This document shows, in pieces, positions 12,821-23,660 of a stretch of DNA of 64,000 nt. The first letter of the stretch is position 1. Each line of letters opens with the position of its first letter. A program made the translations under genes and the position numbers. The DNA is from Calliopum simillimum. Its lineage: Eukaryota > Arthropoda > Insecta > Diptera > Lauxaniidae. Below the pieces are notes generated by a model, which was not told where the DNA came from, did no database searches, and was given only the letters and a program-made list of their open reading frames with translations. The stretch is from positions 118,558,897 through 118,622,896 of the forward strand of contig OX638370.1 in NCBI GenBank assembly GCA_951812925.1, written 5' to 3'.

Positions 12821-15290
12821 AGTTTTTATTATTTTTGTTTACTATTTTGCTCAAGTCTTTTTAATTTTGTGATGATTTTTTATTTTATACAGCTCGCAAT
12901 ACTGCCGCCTGTATTTCTCGTGCCAGCTTTACGCTTGTTTTGTTAGTGTGAGCTCAGCTAGTGCTACAATAAAACTGACAACAACAACAGCAACAACAAT
13001 AGTCTCGTATTATGGTAGATAAAATGAAAACAGTTCAGAACCAACAGACAAAAGAAGAACAAAAAACTTCATAGGGATTAGCCTGCACGAAAGCATCAGA
13101 TTTAAAAGCTTTTCTTTGCTTTTTAAGTTCATTTCAGCTGTTGTTGATGATAATGTTTTGTACTGACAAATACTACTTGACAGCAGTGTAAAAATCATGG
13201 CTCAAGTACGCTTGCAAGGGTTAGAGAGAAAAAAGTCACCATAACTTTGGTTTAGTTTTTTACAAACACGAGTATGTTGTAGTTGATGTATTGAATGAAC
13301 AACACGGATAAAGGAAATATAAATTGTTGCTTAAGTAATTTATAAATTTTTTCAAGATTTGTAGTCACCGAAATTTTCTGCATCGAACAAAATCTTTTAT
13401 AAGAAATTTTTGTCAACAAAAGAATTTTTTTTTAGTGCGCGAGTCCTCTAAAATCAAATTTTTCACCCTGTAGTTTTAAAATTTGCATTCGGCATAAAAA
13501 ACTACATCGGATCCTTAATCTGAAAACCGCTGCACAGAACTTTTTTTTAATGAAAATACAATAATTTGTGTTCTTTTCCTATTTCAATATCTCGAACTTT
13601 CTGAAGTATTTCTAGAAATCAGCACATTGATATTTCATATTCAATGTTTTCACATCTAAATGAGTTTTGTCTGACCTTCAAATTTCAATAATTGTACAAG
13701 AGACTTGTTCCACCGATGATGAAGTATAAAATATACTCAACGATCGCAGCCTTTTCTTGTATTCACAATCGGTAATATTTAGATGGTTGAATATTTCGAC
13801 CCATCGATTCACAACTGAAACATAGCCCTTCCTCCATTGCTGATTTTTGTCGCGCGTCATTCTTAACGTACCTGAATTGCATGCGTAAGTCTACCGCACT
13901 TTCGTTGGCATTGTTCAAATTGTATTCGCTCAATTTTGCCATGATCGCTTGGACTTCAATTCAATTTGATGGTATTTTGGAGAAAAAAGCGGTATGCAAT
14001 ATTTAAGCCTAAAAAACAGTATCTTACTGCGAAAAACAGTATAGATATGAGCAGGGGCCTAGTTGGTTTCACTTGGTGTCGCATTCATCCTACAGATCAG
14101 CTGATTACAAGCAGTTTTTGATTGCAAATATCATTACGGGTTGATTAGCTACGCAGTTGTTTGTGAAGTTTGATTTGTTCGATTGGCGGCTTTTAGCATG
14201 AGCAATACGATTGGACCTTTGTTTCGTTGTCATTACTGCACACTCAAGATTTATCACCTGTTATGATTCTCGACAATCATCCTCTTTTTAATTTTCAGGT
14301 TGAAGCAACCTTAAAATACAAAATATGCTCGAACTTTTTTTTACATTTGACTTTTGTGACATCAGAATTTTCAAGATTCCCAAATCCCTTACATTTTGTC
14401 AAAAATTGGTTGGCCTTCAATTCCTCCCCTCCCTTCAAACGTTTGACGTAAGTGAAGGATGACCCCTTAGACACTCGATTTGTGGTAGAGTTTTGAATTC
14501 TTTCATCGCATTATAGATCCAGATGCCTTTTAACTGAGATATATATGTTAGAATCATGTACTTCTGGCTAGATCAGCCAGCTGAGCCTTAAGCAGGGCAT
14601 TGATTTAAGCAAAACAGAGTATAAGGTATTGATTCAAAAAGTGAGGGGGCGCGCATTTCGGCATTACACCAACAATTAAATGCTATAAAAATAGTTGGCA
14701 TTGAAGATATACATATTTCGAATAACAAAGATAAGAAAACTCTAAGGAAGTTTATTTTACACAACCAAACAAGACACTATTTAGACACACACATAGGTAT
14801 ACATCGGTACGTGTTCGTTACTGTTAATCCGATAATGAATTAGCGGTAATTATGGACACTACTTTGAGTCATTTTTATTTATAGGTACACATTGAAATTC
14901 CCAGTACGATAAAAATATACACTCCTACAATTTAAAGCAAATAGCCTGATTGATTAAATGTTTTCTGCTGATTAGGGTTTATTATGATTGAACTGTCTTT
15001 ATCCAAGAATTTTGTAAGTCACAATAATTTTGCACTCAAAAAACAAGTCGAATACAGTAACATTTAACACATTAAAGAAGCAACATCTTGTTATTAATTA
15101 TTTTTTAAAAAAAAAAAAGAATGAATTAAAGTTATTTGTAACGTTTAACACTTTTGCATTCAAACAATCACGCACACAATTTGAAATAAACAAAATATCA
15201 TTTATCCGCTCACCAACCTTCGTCCAACATGTTTCACACGCAACTGATTTCATTCTTTGCATTGTTGAATGAACTGAAATTCTGCAGTCG

Positions 15291-15312
15291 CACATACACA
15301 CACACACACACA
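15291..15312. repeat. (CA)n microsatellite
   Basis: CA dinucleotides run from CACATACACACA to CACACACAAC, with one T interruption. It underlies Cys-Val-rich open frames on the minus strand that are not genes. Confidence 0.85.
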
Positions 15313-16244
15313 ACAGCAGAAATGGGAGGAAGCAACATGTGTTTGTTGTCTCACAGCAGCAGTGTTGCCATTGCCATTGCCATTTCCATAAGCAGCAGCA
15401 TTGGAGGCTATGTGGCGCTCTCTGAAAATTTTAAACGTGAGTGGAGCATTTGTAGCTTTTTTTTTTCTTCACAAAACACCCATACATATTTATAAAATAT
15501 TTGCTCTTTCGTCAAGTGTACGTGGTATGCTCTCGCACAATTGAAACGTGAGTTCAGTTTTAACACTCTCTTGTTGTGCGTATTTTATCCTACTTCTCCC
15601 GAACGCCCACAAACTGCGCTTCCAAAAATAAACCACTATCATCGTCATCCGTCTTCGCTCCACCATAAGCCGCTACGTACGAGTACGTACGCGTTGGCAC
15701 TGCTGAGGATTATGCGAAATGAATGGAATTAAGGATTAATTTCGAAGGGATGTCATTTAGACGGGATAATTCTGTTTTGTATTTTATGCTCGAGTGAATC
15801 ACGGCATTCGTCTCTGTGTATGCTATGCGTGTGTGTGTGTGTTGGTGTTTGCGTGCGTGTGTATGAAAAATTAAAAACATTCGTAATGGAAAGATGATGA
15901 CAGTGACGGTAATAAAAATTTATGGTTTATTGAAATATGAAAATTTTCTCACGTTTTCCAAGACAACTTGACTCAGTTTAGGTGTCAGTTGGTTTCATTT
16001 AGTGAATCAGATAGAACTCTTTAGTGGTACTACAGGGTCGTTGTCCTGCCAGTGGCTGAACCAAACTTTCTGCACAAGGATGCGAAAAGAATAGGCATTT
16101 CTTACTCAGTGCTCAGGCACGGTGCTTGTGGGAGAATTTATATCAAATTATGATGTACCTCGGAGTTTTTTGTAAATTCTTATTATAGATGTCAAAAGAA
16201 GTTATTCTATGCTTTTTTAAAAAAACGATAAAAATCGAAATTAA

Positions 16245-17231
16245 CACATTGACTGCCAGACCAATTTTTGTACTGTTTCCCAGGGTGCCAAAATTTGTTT
16301 TTTTTTTATTTTCATGTTTTATATGAAATAACAGTCATTGTTGAGTGTTTAGTTGCGTTTCTACAACTTTTGGAAGTCCTAGAAAAGATTTAGTCCTGGC
16401 TATTGAATATCATAGCCGTGGCACCCTATGTAAAGATAGACGTCTATCTGTTGCCAAGTGCCATGGCTATTATTTTCAATAGCCAGAAAGAAGAAAGAAG
16501 TGTTATAAAGTTAACAGTACTATATATAAACATATATGGGGCGTATCACGTCAACCGGCCACCTCCGTCGCGAGAATTTGTGGGGACGGAAAATAAAGTT
16601 TTGGATCCCAAAACTTTCGTATTTTTAAAAGCTTTCGAAAACCCAGTGGCGCTTTTAAAAATTTCAATATGGCGAAGTTGTAAAACGCGCCGAAAAGGGG
16701 CGTAAAATAAATTTTTTCTTAATATTTCGACTTAAACTTCATCATTCGTGGTTTTTAGGGGTCGCTGATCACGAATCTGAAGCCAGAATTTGAGAATCCT
16801 TTAATCCTAGATGGCGAATGCACGCAATGTGGGAAAATCCTAATTTTGACCAAGTCGAAAAAAATAAAGCTAGAGTTGTTCAAATTCGTCCAACAGCTTA
16901 GAAATATTAAGGTATGCATTGTTTGAGAACCCTAGAGTTTTTTTTTCGACTTCTACCTATTAGAGTTTTCTCACACTCAAATAGTTTTTATTATTTCTCA
17001 AAATAAATGTCTATAAAATCTAAGCAAACCACAAACTCCTCAAACCAACTTCACTTAGCACTAATAGTGGTACTAGTCTTTCCATTTTGTATTGAATTTT
17101 GTTTCTAGAGGCTATGCATTTTTCATGACGAGCCAAAATAACAAAAATCTACTGGCTATGGAAATCCATAGCCAAAAGCCTGAATGAAACTGTACTGGCT
17201 ATTGAAATCAATAGCCATGGCAGTCAATGTG
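16245..17231. mobile_element. piggyBac-like non-autonomous element (TTAA target)
   Basis: Perfect 14-bp terminal inverted repeats CACATTGACTGCCA and TGGCAGTCAATGTG lie at 16245-16258 and 17218-17231, flanked by TTAA at 16241-16244 and 17232-17235. The matching position in the opposite palindrome arm (near 19462) reads AAATTAAAGATAAAT with a single TTAA, so the empty site confirms the insertion and its TTAA duplication. TTAA targeting is the hallmark of piggyBac elements. Length is 987 bp with no transposase frame. Four copies of a GGCTATTGAAATCAATAGCC-type short palindrome occur near the ends (about 16399, 16463, 17152, 17193). Confidence 0.9.
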
Positions 17232-18328
17232 TTAAAGATAAATAAAATAAGTGGTTTTACGTAGTTAAATGGATTTTATTGATAATAATAAGTATACAAA
17301 AACAATACAATCAAATTTTTTTCCAGATTCTGTTTACTTATCATTCAAATGATGTGTAAAAATATTTTCACCCGTGACTCCTCGACTAAATTTTGAGATA
17401 ATCCCTTTTCCAATTGGGGCATTTTCCCATACAAAAAAATAAATTTTTTTTTTAACTACATTAAACAAAAATCAAAATAATCACATTCGATGTGTTTTGC
17501 GATGCTTCACGCGAATCCGACCTCAGAATTGCTCTATCGTGTATAGTTTTTGAGATATTCTAACCTGAAAACCGAAAAAAGTGTTTTTTTTTCCATTTTT
17601 TGAAGCTATATAACTATGTAACATATCATTTATTCGTTAAATATAGCTAACGAACTTGGAAGCCCTGATTTTTTCCTTTAAAACCTTATTTAAATTATGT
17701 TTATATCTTTATTGTTCAAAGAGATATCGTAGACCGAAATATTGGCTAAACGGGTTTTTTGCACTTTTGTGTCTTTTTAGGTTAGGATATCTTTGAGGAA
17801 AAAAAAGATTTCAACATACTTTAAATTAGGTTTTGAAGGAAAAAATCAGGATTAGGACTTTCAAGTTGCTTACTAGATTTAACGAAATTAAAATTTCTTT
17901 CACATTTTAAACATGTTTAACGAACCGACCGATTGAATTTAGAAGTAGTCGGTTCGTTGAACATGTTTCAAATGTGAAAGAAATTTTAATTTCGTTAAAT
18001 CTGGTAAGCAACTTGAAATTCCTAATCTTTGCCTTCAAAACCTAATTTAAATTATGTTGATATCTCTTTGAACAATAAAGATATAAACATAATTTAAATA
18101 AGGTTTTAAAGGAAAAAATCAGGGCTTCCAAGTTCGTTAGCCATATTTAACGAATAAATGATATAATACATAGTTATATAGCTTCAAAAAATGGCAAAAA
18201 CGACTTTTTTCGGTTTTTAGGTTAGAATATCTCAAAAACTATACACGATAGAGCAATTTTGAGGTCGGATTCGCGTGTAGCATCGCAAAACACATCGAAT
18301 GTGATTATTTTGATTTTTGTTTAATGTA

Positions 18329-19243
18329 GAGTAGAACGGGGTAATGTCGTGCAGGGGGTAATGTCGTGCAGGGGGTAATGTCGTGCACTGGCTGTTTAGG
18401 CCCAAAGAATTGAATGTTTTACCAACTGTTTGTAAGGTAGGGACCTGCTGACCTACTGAGCTTATGCATATAATACTAGCAATTTTCACCAGTTCGTCTC
18501 TACAGAGTAACCTTTTTTTCAAAACGCACGCTTTCGGGACGATAAAATTGTTTTTTTATCGGGTCAGAAAAATAATTTTCCTTCCGGGAAAATATACCAG
18601 GTAAGTGTTTTCTGAAACAAAATATCCTGCCAAGAAAAGAAGTATTTGGTTTTCGAAAAAAATTTTGGGCTTCACCGAGTTATCGAAGTTGACCTTTAAA
18701 ACTACCATTGGGGTAATGTCGTGCACATGCACTTACACAAACACAATTTCTCGCTGCACAAATGTTGTTACACATGAATGTAACCAATGAAATTATCTAT
18801 CGATCGGATGCTTACTCGTTGCATTCGCTTGAGATGTACGGCTTTACGAGCATGTCAAAGTTGAGTGCACGACATTGCCCCGTTCTACTCTACACAACAT
18901 ATTATGTACTTCACACTTGTATAATAATGAATAAATACATGATAATGCTAAATCTCTACTAATAGAACCACTACCTATCATTTCTCACACATTTTGGTAC
19001 CTTTACTATACTCGGAAAACAATACACGACATTACCCCACAAATTTTGAGGGGGGTAGTGTCGTGCACATTTTTTTTTTCTTCACTTACACAAACACAAT
19101 TTCTCGCTACACAAATGTTGTTACAAATGGATGTAACCAACGAAATTATCTTTCGATCGGATGCTTACTCGTCGCATTCGCTTGAGATGTACGGCTTTAC
19201 GAGAATCTCAAAGTTGAGTGCACGACATTGCCCCGTTCTACTC
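18329..19243. mobile_element. TA-target MITE with duplicated 3' end and iterated motif
   Basis: The element starts GAGTAGAACGGGGTAATGTC (inverted repeat extends through GTGCA) after TA at 18327-18328 and ends with the inverse at 19243, followed by CA. The empty site in the left arm of the host palindrome (near 17455) has one TA, so a TA duplication with one later change fits. The terminal ~160-200 bp occurs twice: a first end at 18890, itself followed by TA, and a second at 19243. The element is thus partly tandemly duplicated or one copy inserted into another. The motif GGGTAATGTCGTGCA occurs about eight times in both orientations. No transposase frame. Confidence 0.85.
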
Positions 19244-19614
19244 CAGTTAAAAAAAAATTTTATTTTTTTGTATGTGAAAATGCCCCAATTGGAAAAGGGA
19301 ATATCTCAAAATTTAGTCGAGGAGTCACGGGTGAAAATATTTTTACACATCATTTGAACGATAAGTAAACAGAATCTGGAAAAAATTTGATTGTATTGTT
19401 TTTTTATACTTATTATTATCAATAAAATCCATTTAACTACGTAAAACCACTTATTTATCTTTAATTTCGATTTTTATCGTTTTTTTAAAAAAGCGCCACC
19501 TCATTAATTTTATTTTTTGCATAGAACAACTTCTTTTGACATCTATAATAAGAATTTACAAAAAAATCCGAGGTACATCAAAATTTGATTTAAATTCTCC
19601 CACAAGCACCGTGC

Positions 19615-20329
19615 AGGGCGAATTATACTCTAAACTGGGGAAATTCTTTTACTACAAGAAAAGAACAGAGTAAACGATATGCTGGAGTCACAGTGAGTCA
19701 AACCCTTAGAGCCAAGAGATAGTTCAATGTAGCGAGCTAGATTCTATATCGAATAGACCAAGTGCAATGGTCAGCAAATATAAACAAGATTTTATATAGA
19801 AATCCCCAATTTTTATTGCAGATTCGGATTTTACGTAAAAAAATAAGAAAATGTCCAAAAATTTTTTCTTATCTATCCTAGATGGCGCTGTAATCGACAA
19901 AAACAAAATTAAAAATATAAAGTTTTGTACTTAAAACTTCGTGAAAGTAGCTTTTTCATCCATAGGTTTCGCCATAAAAGTTGCTCTTACACAAAGGGTT
20001 GTAAGTAAAACCATACAGTTTTTGGAGCACAAGCTTAGAGATAAACACCAATTAGTTTTGTAGCAAGCCGAGCTTTACAAAAACCGAAAATTTTTTTTAA
20101 ACTCAACCCAAAGTTCAAAAACTACGCTAAAAGTAATGTCTTCAAAAAAAATGCATAAAAAATAAAAGCTATTAAAAAAACTTAGATTTTTGCTAATCAG
20201 TTTTATGAGACAAGACTAATAATGCTTTAAGTGAAAGAAAAAATCGCTTTTTTTTAACCATTTGCCAAAGTATTCAACCTAAATGTGAAGCATTTTTCTC
20301 AAAAATTAAACTTTTTCGCTAACTTTAAA
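19615..20329. other. noncoding DNA, no gene seen
   Basis: This is AT-rich sequence with no supported gene. A 60-residue minus-strand frame at 19724-19906 shows no coding signature. Confidence 0.5.
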
Positions 20330-20530
20330 ATTTACTCACCTTTGAGAGGCTGTAAAAACCAAACCACTTGCCCGAATGGGTTCAAATTTTCAAATCCTTT
20401 AGCTCCTAATATTTTTCTATCTGGTGGCAATATCAGATTTGTAAAATGAACCCACTCGAAATTGATTTTTGCAACGCCTTTTCGAAAAATGACGTCATGA
20501 GCCACAGGTTTCCTGATGAAAATCATTATA
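20330..20530. repeat. diverged repeat, copy 1 of a local pair
   Basis: Sequence around GATTTTTGCAACGCCTTTTC, GAAAAATGACGTCATGAGCC resembles 20990-21050 (GATTTTTGCAACCACTTTTG, GAGAAATGTCGCCATTGTGC). Upstream phrases also resemble each other in order (AACCA, TTCAAAT, AATTT, TTTGTAAA/TTTGCAAA). It looks like an old direct duplication or two copies of one element. Confidence 0.35.
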
Positions 20531-20824
20531 ACTCATAAAACTGCAATTTCCCGCAGCTAGAAATTTGCTATTGTGTTCAGAATTGTTGAGTTTATTTAGT
20601 TTTAGTAGTCCGTAAGATATCTTTTGCGAACATTTTTGAAACTCCATTCGAAGTTGAAAAAAAGGGTAAAAATAGTGTTTCAGGAAAGTACAGAAACCTC
20701 AGACATTAAAAAAAAAATCATTTAATTTTAGTGTTACTTGATAGTACTAAAACCGCTTATAGCATAAATAGAAAAAAATTAACTTTTCTTTCATAAGTTG
20801 CAGAAAAATTAGAACCACATCTTG

Positions 20825-20854
<30 letters not shown>
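20825..20854. repeat. poly-A tract (30 A)
   Basis: Thirty uninterrupted A bases. It could be the tail of an old retroposed sequence, but no target duplication or upstream retroposon body was recognised. Confidence 0.85.
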
Positions 20855-20856
<2 letters not shown>

Positions 20857-20879
20857 ACAAACTCGAAAAAACCATCGAC

Positions 20880-21060
20880 TTTGACCAGCTCTACAAAGCG
20901 AACCATTTTTTCAAATGAATTAAAATTTTACATCCTTAAGCACTGATCATTTGTTTATCGAACTGCATCATTAGATTTGCAAATTTTCACCACAACAAAA
21001 TTGATTTTTGCAACCACTTTTGAGAAATGTCGCCATTGTGCGTCGTCTCATTACACTATC
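20880..21060. repeat. diverged repeat, copy 2 of a local pair
   Basis: This is the partner of 20330-20530. The clearest match is GATTTTTGCAACCACTTTTG at about 21003. The limits are approximate and the class is unknown. Confidence 0.35.
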
Positions 21061-22639
21061 TTTTCTGAACACCTTATGTAGCTTCTTATAAAATATACGC
21101 TCCCTTAGAAGAAAGCTTCTTATTAAAGATTTATTAGACTACGTTAAGCAGCAATTTTTTTCTACAGACTAAGCAATAATATTTAGGTCTTTCGTGATCA
21201 TAATCATTCTCTTAACAAAAGACCTTGCTAGCACTAATCCCTAGTTAACTAAAAGCTGCCACAAAATGAAAAATTGTAGAAACTTTCAAATAAATTTCAT
21301 GCAATTCATTGCGCCACCACTGTTTCCTTATAATTCCATTCGATCCATAAAACGAAGAGTTAAATCCATAATAATAATCCCGCACGAAATTAAATCCCAA
21401 CTCGCCCACACAAACCCCAGCGATGCGGCATTGGCGGGTGGCAAGCAGGCGGACATGCAGACGTAAGAAGACACAGACAGCCACATAAACGACTGCCACT
21501 GCACACCTCCACCGCTGTCTGCTGCTGTCCTAGCTGCCATACACTTTGCTTTGCTTTGCCTTCATCTTCAACAAGCGCTGACAACAGCAGCTGCTGTCGC
21601 TGCCACTGCTTTGCGCCGGTTTAAGGATTAACAAACACAAACGCACACAAACGGGCAGCGAACAAAATCATTGGGATTAATGTGGGATCTGGCTTAGTAT
21701 GTTGAAAATATGTTCCAGCGCTGCAACTGTCACTTTTGTTGTTGTTGTTGTTGTTGCTTGGATGAGTAGCATACAGCTCCTACTTCACCCCAACAATTTG
21801 GCTTGGGATTAAATCGCTGCTGCTGATGTTGCTGCTTCGACTTTAGCGCGCTGTTGGGTTGTTTGGTAAATGCCAAATGATGCCAAACAGATGAATCACG
21901 TTGGTACCCTACCCTAGCCAACACTTGGATATGAGATGAACACTGGATACAAATGTATTCTCATAAGGACAATGTTTGGAGCGGGCGGCGTTAGTGGGTT
22001 GTGTCAGTTAAATCCACACAAAGGGAAAAACTTGTCATGTACGTTTTCAATTTATAACCCAAAATGAAGAATGCGGTGTGGAGTAGGTATATGCACACAC
22101 ATATATATTGTAGATTGTATGGATATCATCACCATAAAGTCCGAAGGGGCCGATTCAACTCATTTAGCTGTCCGCTTCTGTAGATGGATTATTATGGCTG
22201 AATGACGCCGTCGCTGCCATCGCTGTTGCTGTGAGTTTTCACATTACATTCTACGGATATCAAAAATGTTTTTTTTTTTTTTTGTTTTTGTTTTGGCAAC
22301 GATTTCGCATACCATACATGAATCAGTCAGTTGTTTCGCTACAGTAGGGGTATAATATGTAAGGATAATCCTTCGATCAATAATGTGCAGGAATAAATAC
22401 GCGGTTTTTCTTTCGGAGTTAATTGAAAACGGTAGTGGATTTACTGAACAAGGCCAAAAAAAAAAGATAAACAATTGGGAAAAAGCTGAATCCATTCGAA
22501 TGCCAAAATTTAATAGGTCATATGTGAAAACAGAATTGTTTTATGCTCGCAACGCGTTTTGTAAGATACCTATTCTGCTTATCAGGTTTACTCTTTGACG
22601 TCACAACTTTATCTCATGTATGCTAGATATTTGTACAAA
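21061..22639. other. noncoding DNA with CAG/GTT-rich sequence
   Basis: The stretch is richer in CTG/CAG and GC than its surroundings between 21400 and 21900, with a (GTT)n microsatellite at 21736-21757. Overlapping frames on both strands are low-complexity and contradict one another. It could be a regulatory block, but nothing specific is supported. Confidence 0.4.
21736..21757. repeat. (GTT)n microsatellite
   Basis: Seven consecutive TTG/GTT units. Confidence 0.85.
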
Positions 22640-23660
22640 ATTACTTATATGAAAAAGCTATGTAACGCTTTGGCGCGAAATATACCAAACCGATTTTAAT
22701 AATTTTTTTTTTTTTAAAACATTCTATTTGTGCTAAGGAGCAAACTTGTATACTTACTTTTTGAATTTTTAAAAGGTACTTAAACACAGGTGGATTAACC
22801 ACATGTTTGTGGGTACCACTTGGAGAGTAACTTTCCATCGTTTTTCGATCCATGCTTCGTTAGTATAATCTTCTCTGCAACGCTCAGACAGTAAGTTATA
22901 AGCTTAAGGCAGGATCCGGCATGCGCTGCAACTATAGAGGCCAAATTCATTTTCAATTTCAGCTGACTAATCTGGAACAGAAGCCGCCCACTCTTGATCA
23001 GACGCTTTAGGATTTTGACAAGATGCTTATTTTAAGGCGGCAGCGACTCGCCTTACTGGCATTGTGGGTTTTTCTTTCAAGGCGCAATGGTGTCCAATGC
23101 TACGCACTACCACATTCTGGCTGGTTACCCGTTATTAAGTCACCTCTTACGACAGGCATGCTTACTTCGGGCATTTTCTGACCCCTAATCTGCAGGAGTA
23201 GCCCCTATGCTCCTCGTAGGAGTTTAAGGAGAATACATACATACATGCAAGTTATTGAATAAAAAAAATGAATGCTAGTATATAGAAGTTTCCTTTACAG
23301 TTATGTAGTTTTTGCTGTTTCTTGAAGAGAGAATGAAGAATTTCATGTTATGAGAGTGACTCCATCAGTGACGCCAACTTAGTGGTTTTTCACATCAAGT
23401 TTGGTGCTTTTGGTCTTTTACCGATTTTTTCGATGTTTTTCGACACTCTTGGACTTATACCGATTTTTTCGATACTTTTGGACATTTACCAATATTTCGA
23501 TACTTTTTTCTATGTATAAGATGTTTTTTCTTCTTCTCAAAGCATATCGAAAACTTAGCAATTTTAACTTTTTGACCACTGAGACATCATTTATTCGCCG
23601 ACGATATCATAGAAAATTTTTATTTTTTGTAAGAAAATCTATTCATTAAAGGGTTAAGCT
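22640..23660 (+). mobile_element. probable Helitron-like repeat, degraded copy split by another repeat
   Basis: GAAAAAGCTATGTAACGCTT, AATATACCAAACCGATTTTAA and GTGCTAAGGAGCAAA at 22650-22745 match GAAAACCCTATGTAACGCTG, AATATACCCAAACGATTTTAA and GTACTAAGGAGCAAA at 44336-44413. A second shared block, TTCTTGAAGAGAGAATGAAG followed by TTTTCGATACTTTTGGAC-type repeats, lies at 23318-23520 here and 44607-44940 there. The two blocks are separated here by ~400 bp of different sequence (about 22860-23240). No terminal hairpin plus CTRR was found at this copy. Helitron assignment rests on the better copy at 44.3-45.5 kb. Confidence 0.5.
22880..23235. repeat. GC-richer dispersed-repeat fragment inside the split repeat
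   Basis: The sequence is GC-rich against its surroundings and contains AAGTCACCTCTTACGACAGG, GCATGCTTACTTCGGGCATT and TCTGACCCCTAATCTGCAGG. From general knowledge of insect genomes this resembles the end region of a common dispersed retroelement-like repeat, but I cannot assign a family. It interrupts a repeat that is contiguous at 44.3-44.9 kb, so it is probably a later insertion. Confidence 0.4.

Larger units (their letters stand above)
12704..16116. other. noncoding DNA, no gene seen
   Basis: Apart from the poly-T tract, a CA microsatellite (15291-15312) and GT-rich sequence near 15828-15862, no exon, RNA gene or recognisable transposon was seen. Confidence 0.5.
16117..19614. mobile_element. 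large palindromic foldback element containing two nested insertions
   Basis: The left arm starts GCACGGTGCTTGTGGGAGAA at 16117 and its inner end is 17929. An 18-bp spacer (17930-17947) separates it from the right arm, which starts GTCGGTTCG at 17948 and ends CTCCCACAAGCACCGTGC at 19614. Once the insertion at 16245-17231 (left arm) and that at 18329-19243 (right arm) are removed, each arm is about 0.75-0.82 kb and the two can be followed along most of their length. The right arm lacks roughly 80 bp present on the left near 17720-17800. No transposase is seen. The outer boundaries come from loss of arm matching, and no target duplication was obvious. Confidence 0.88.
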
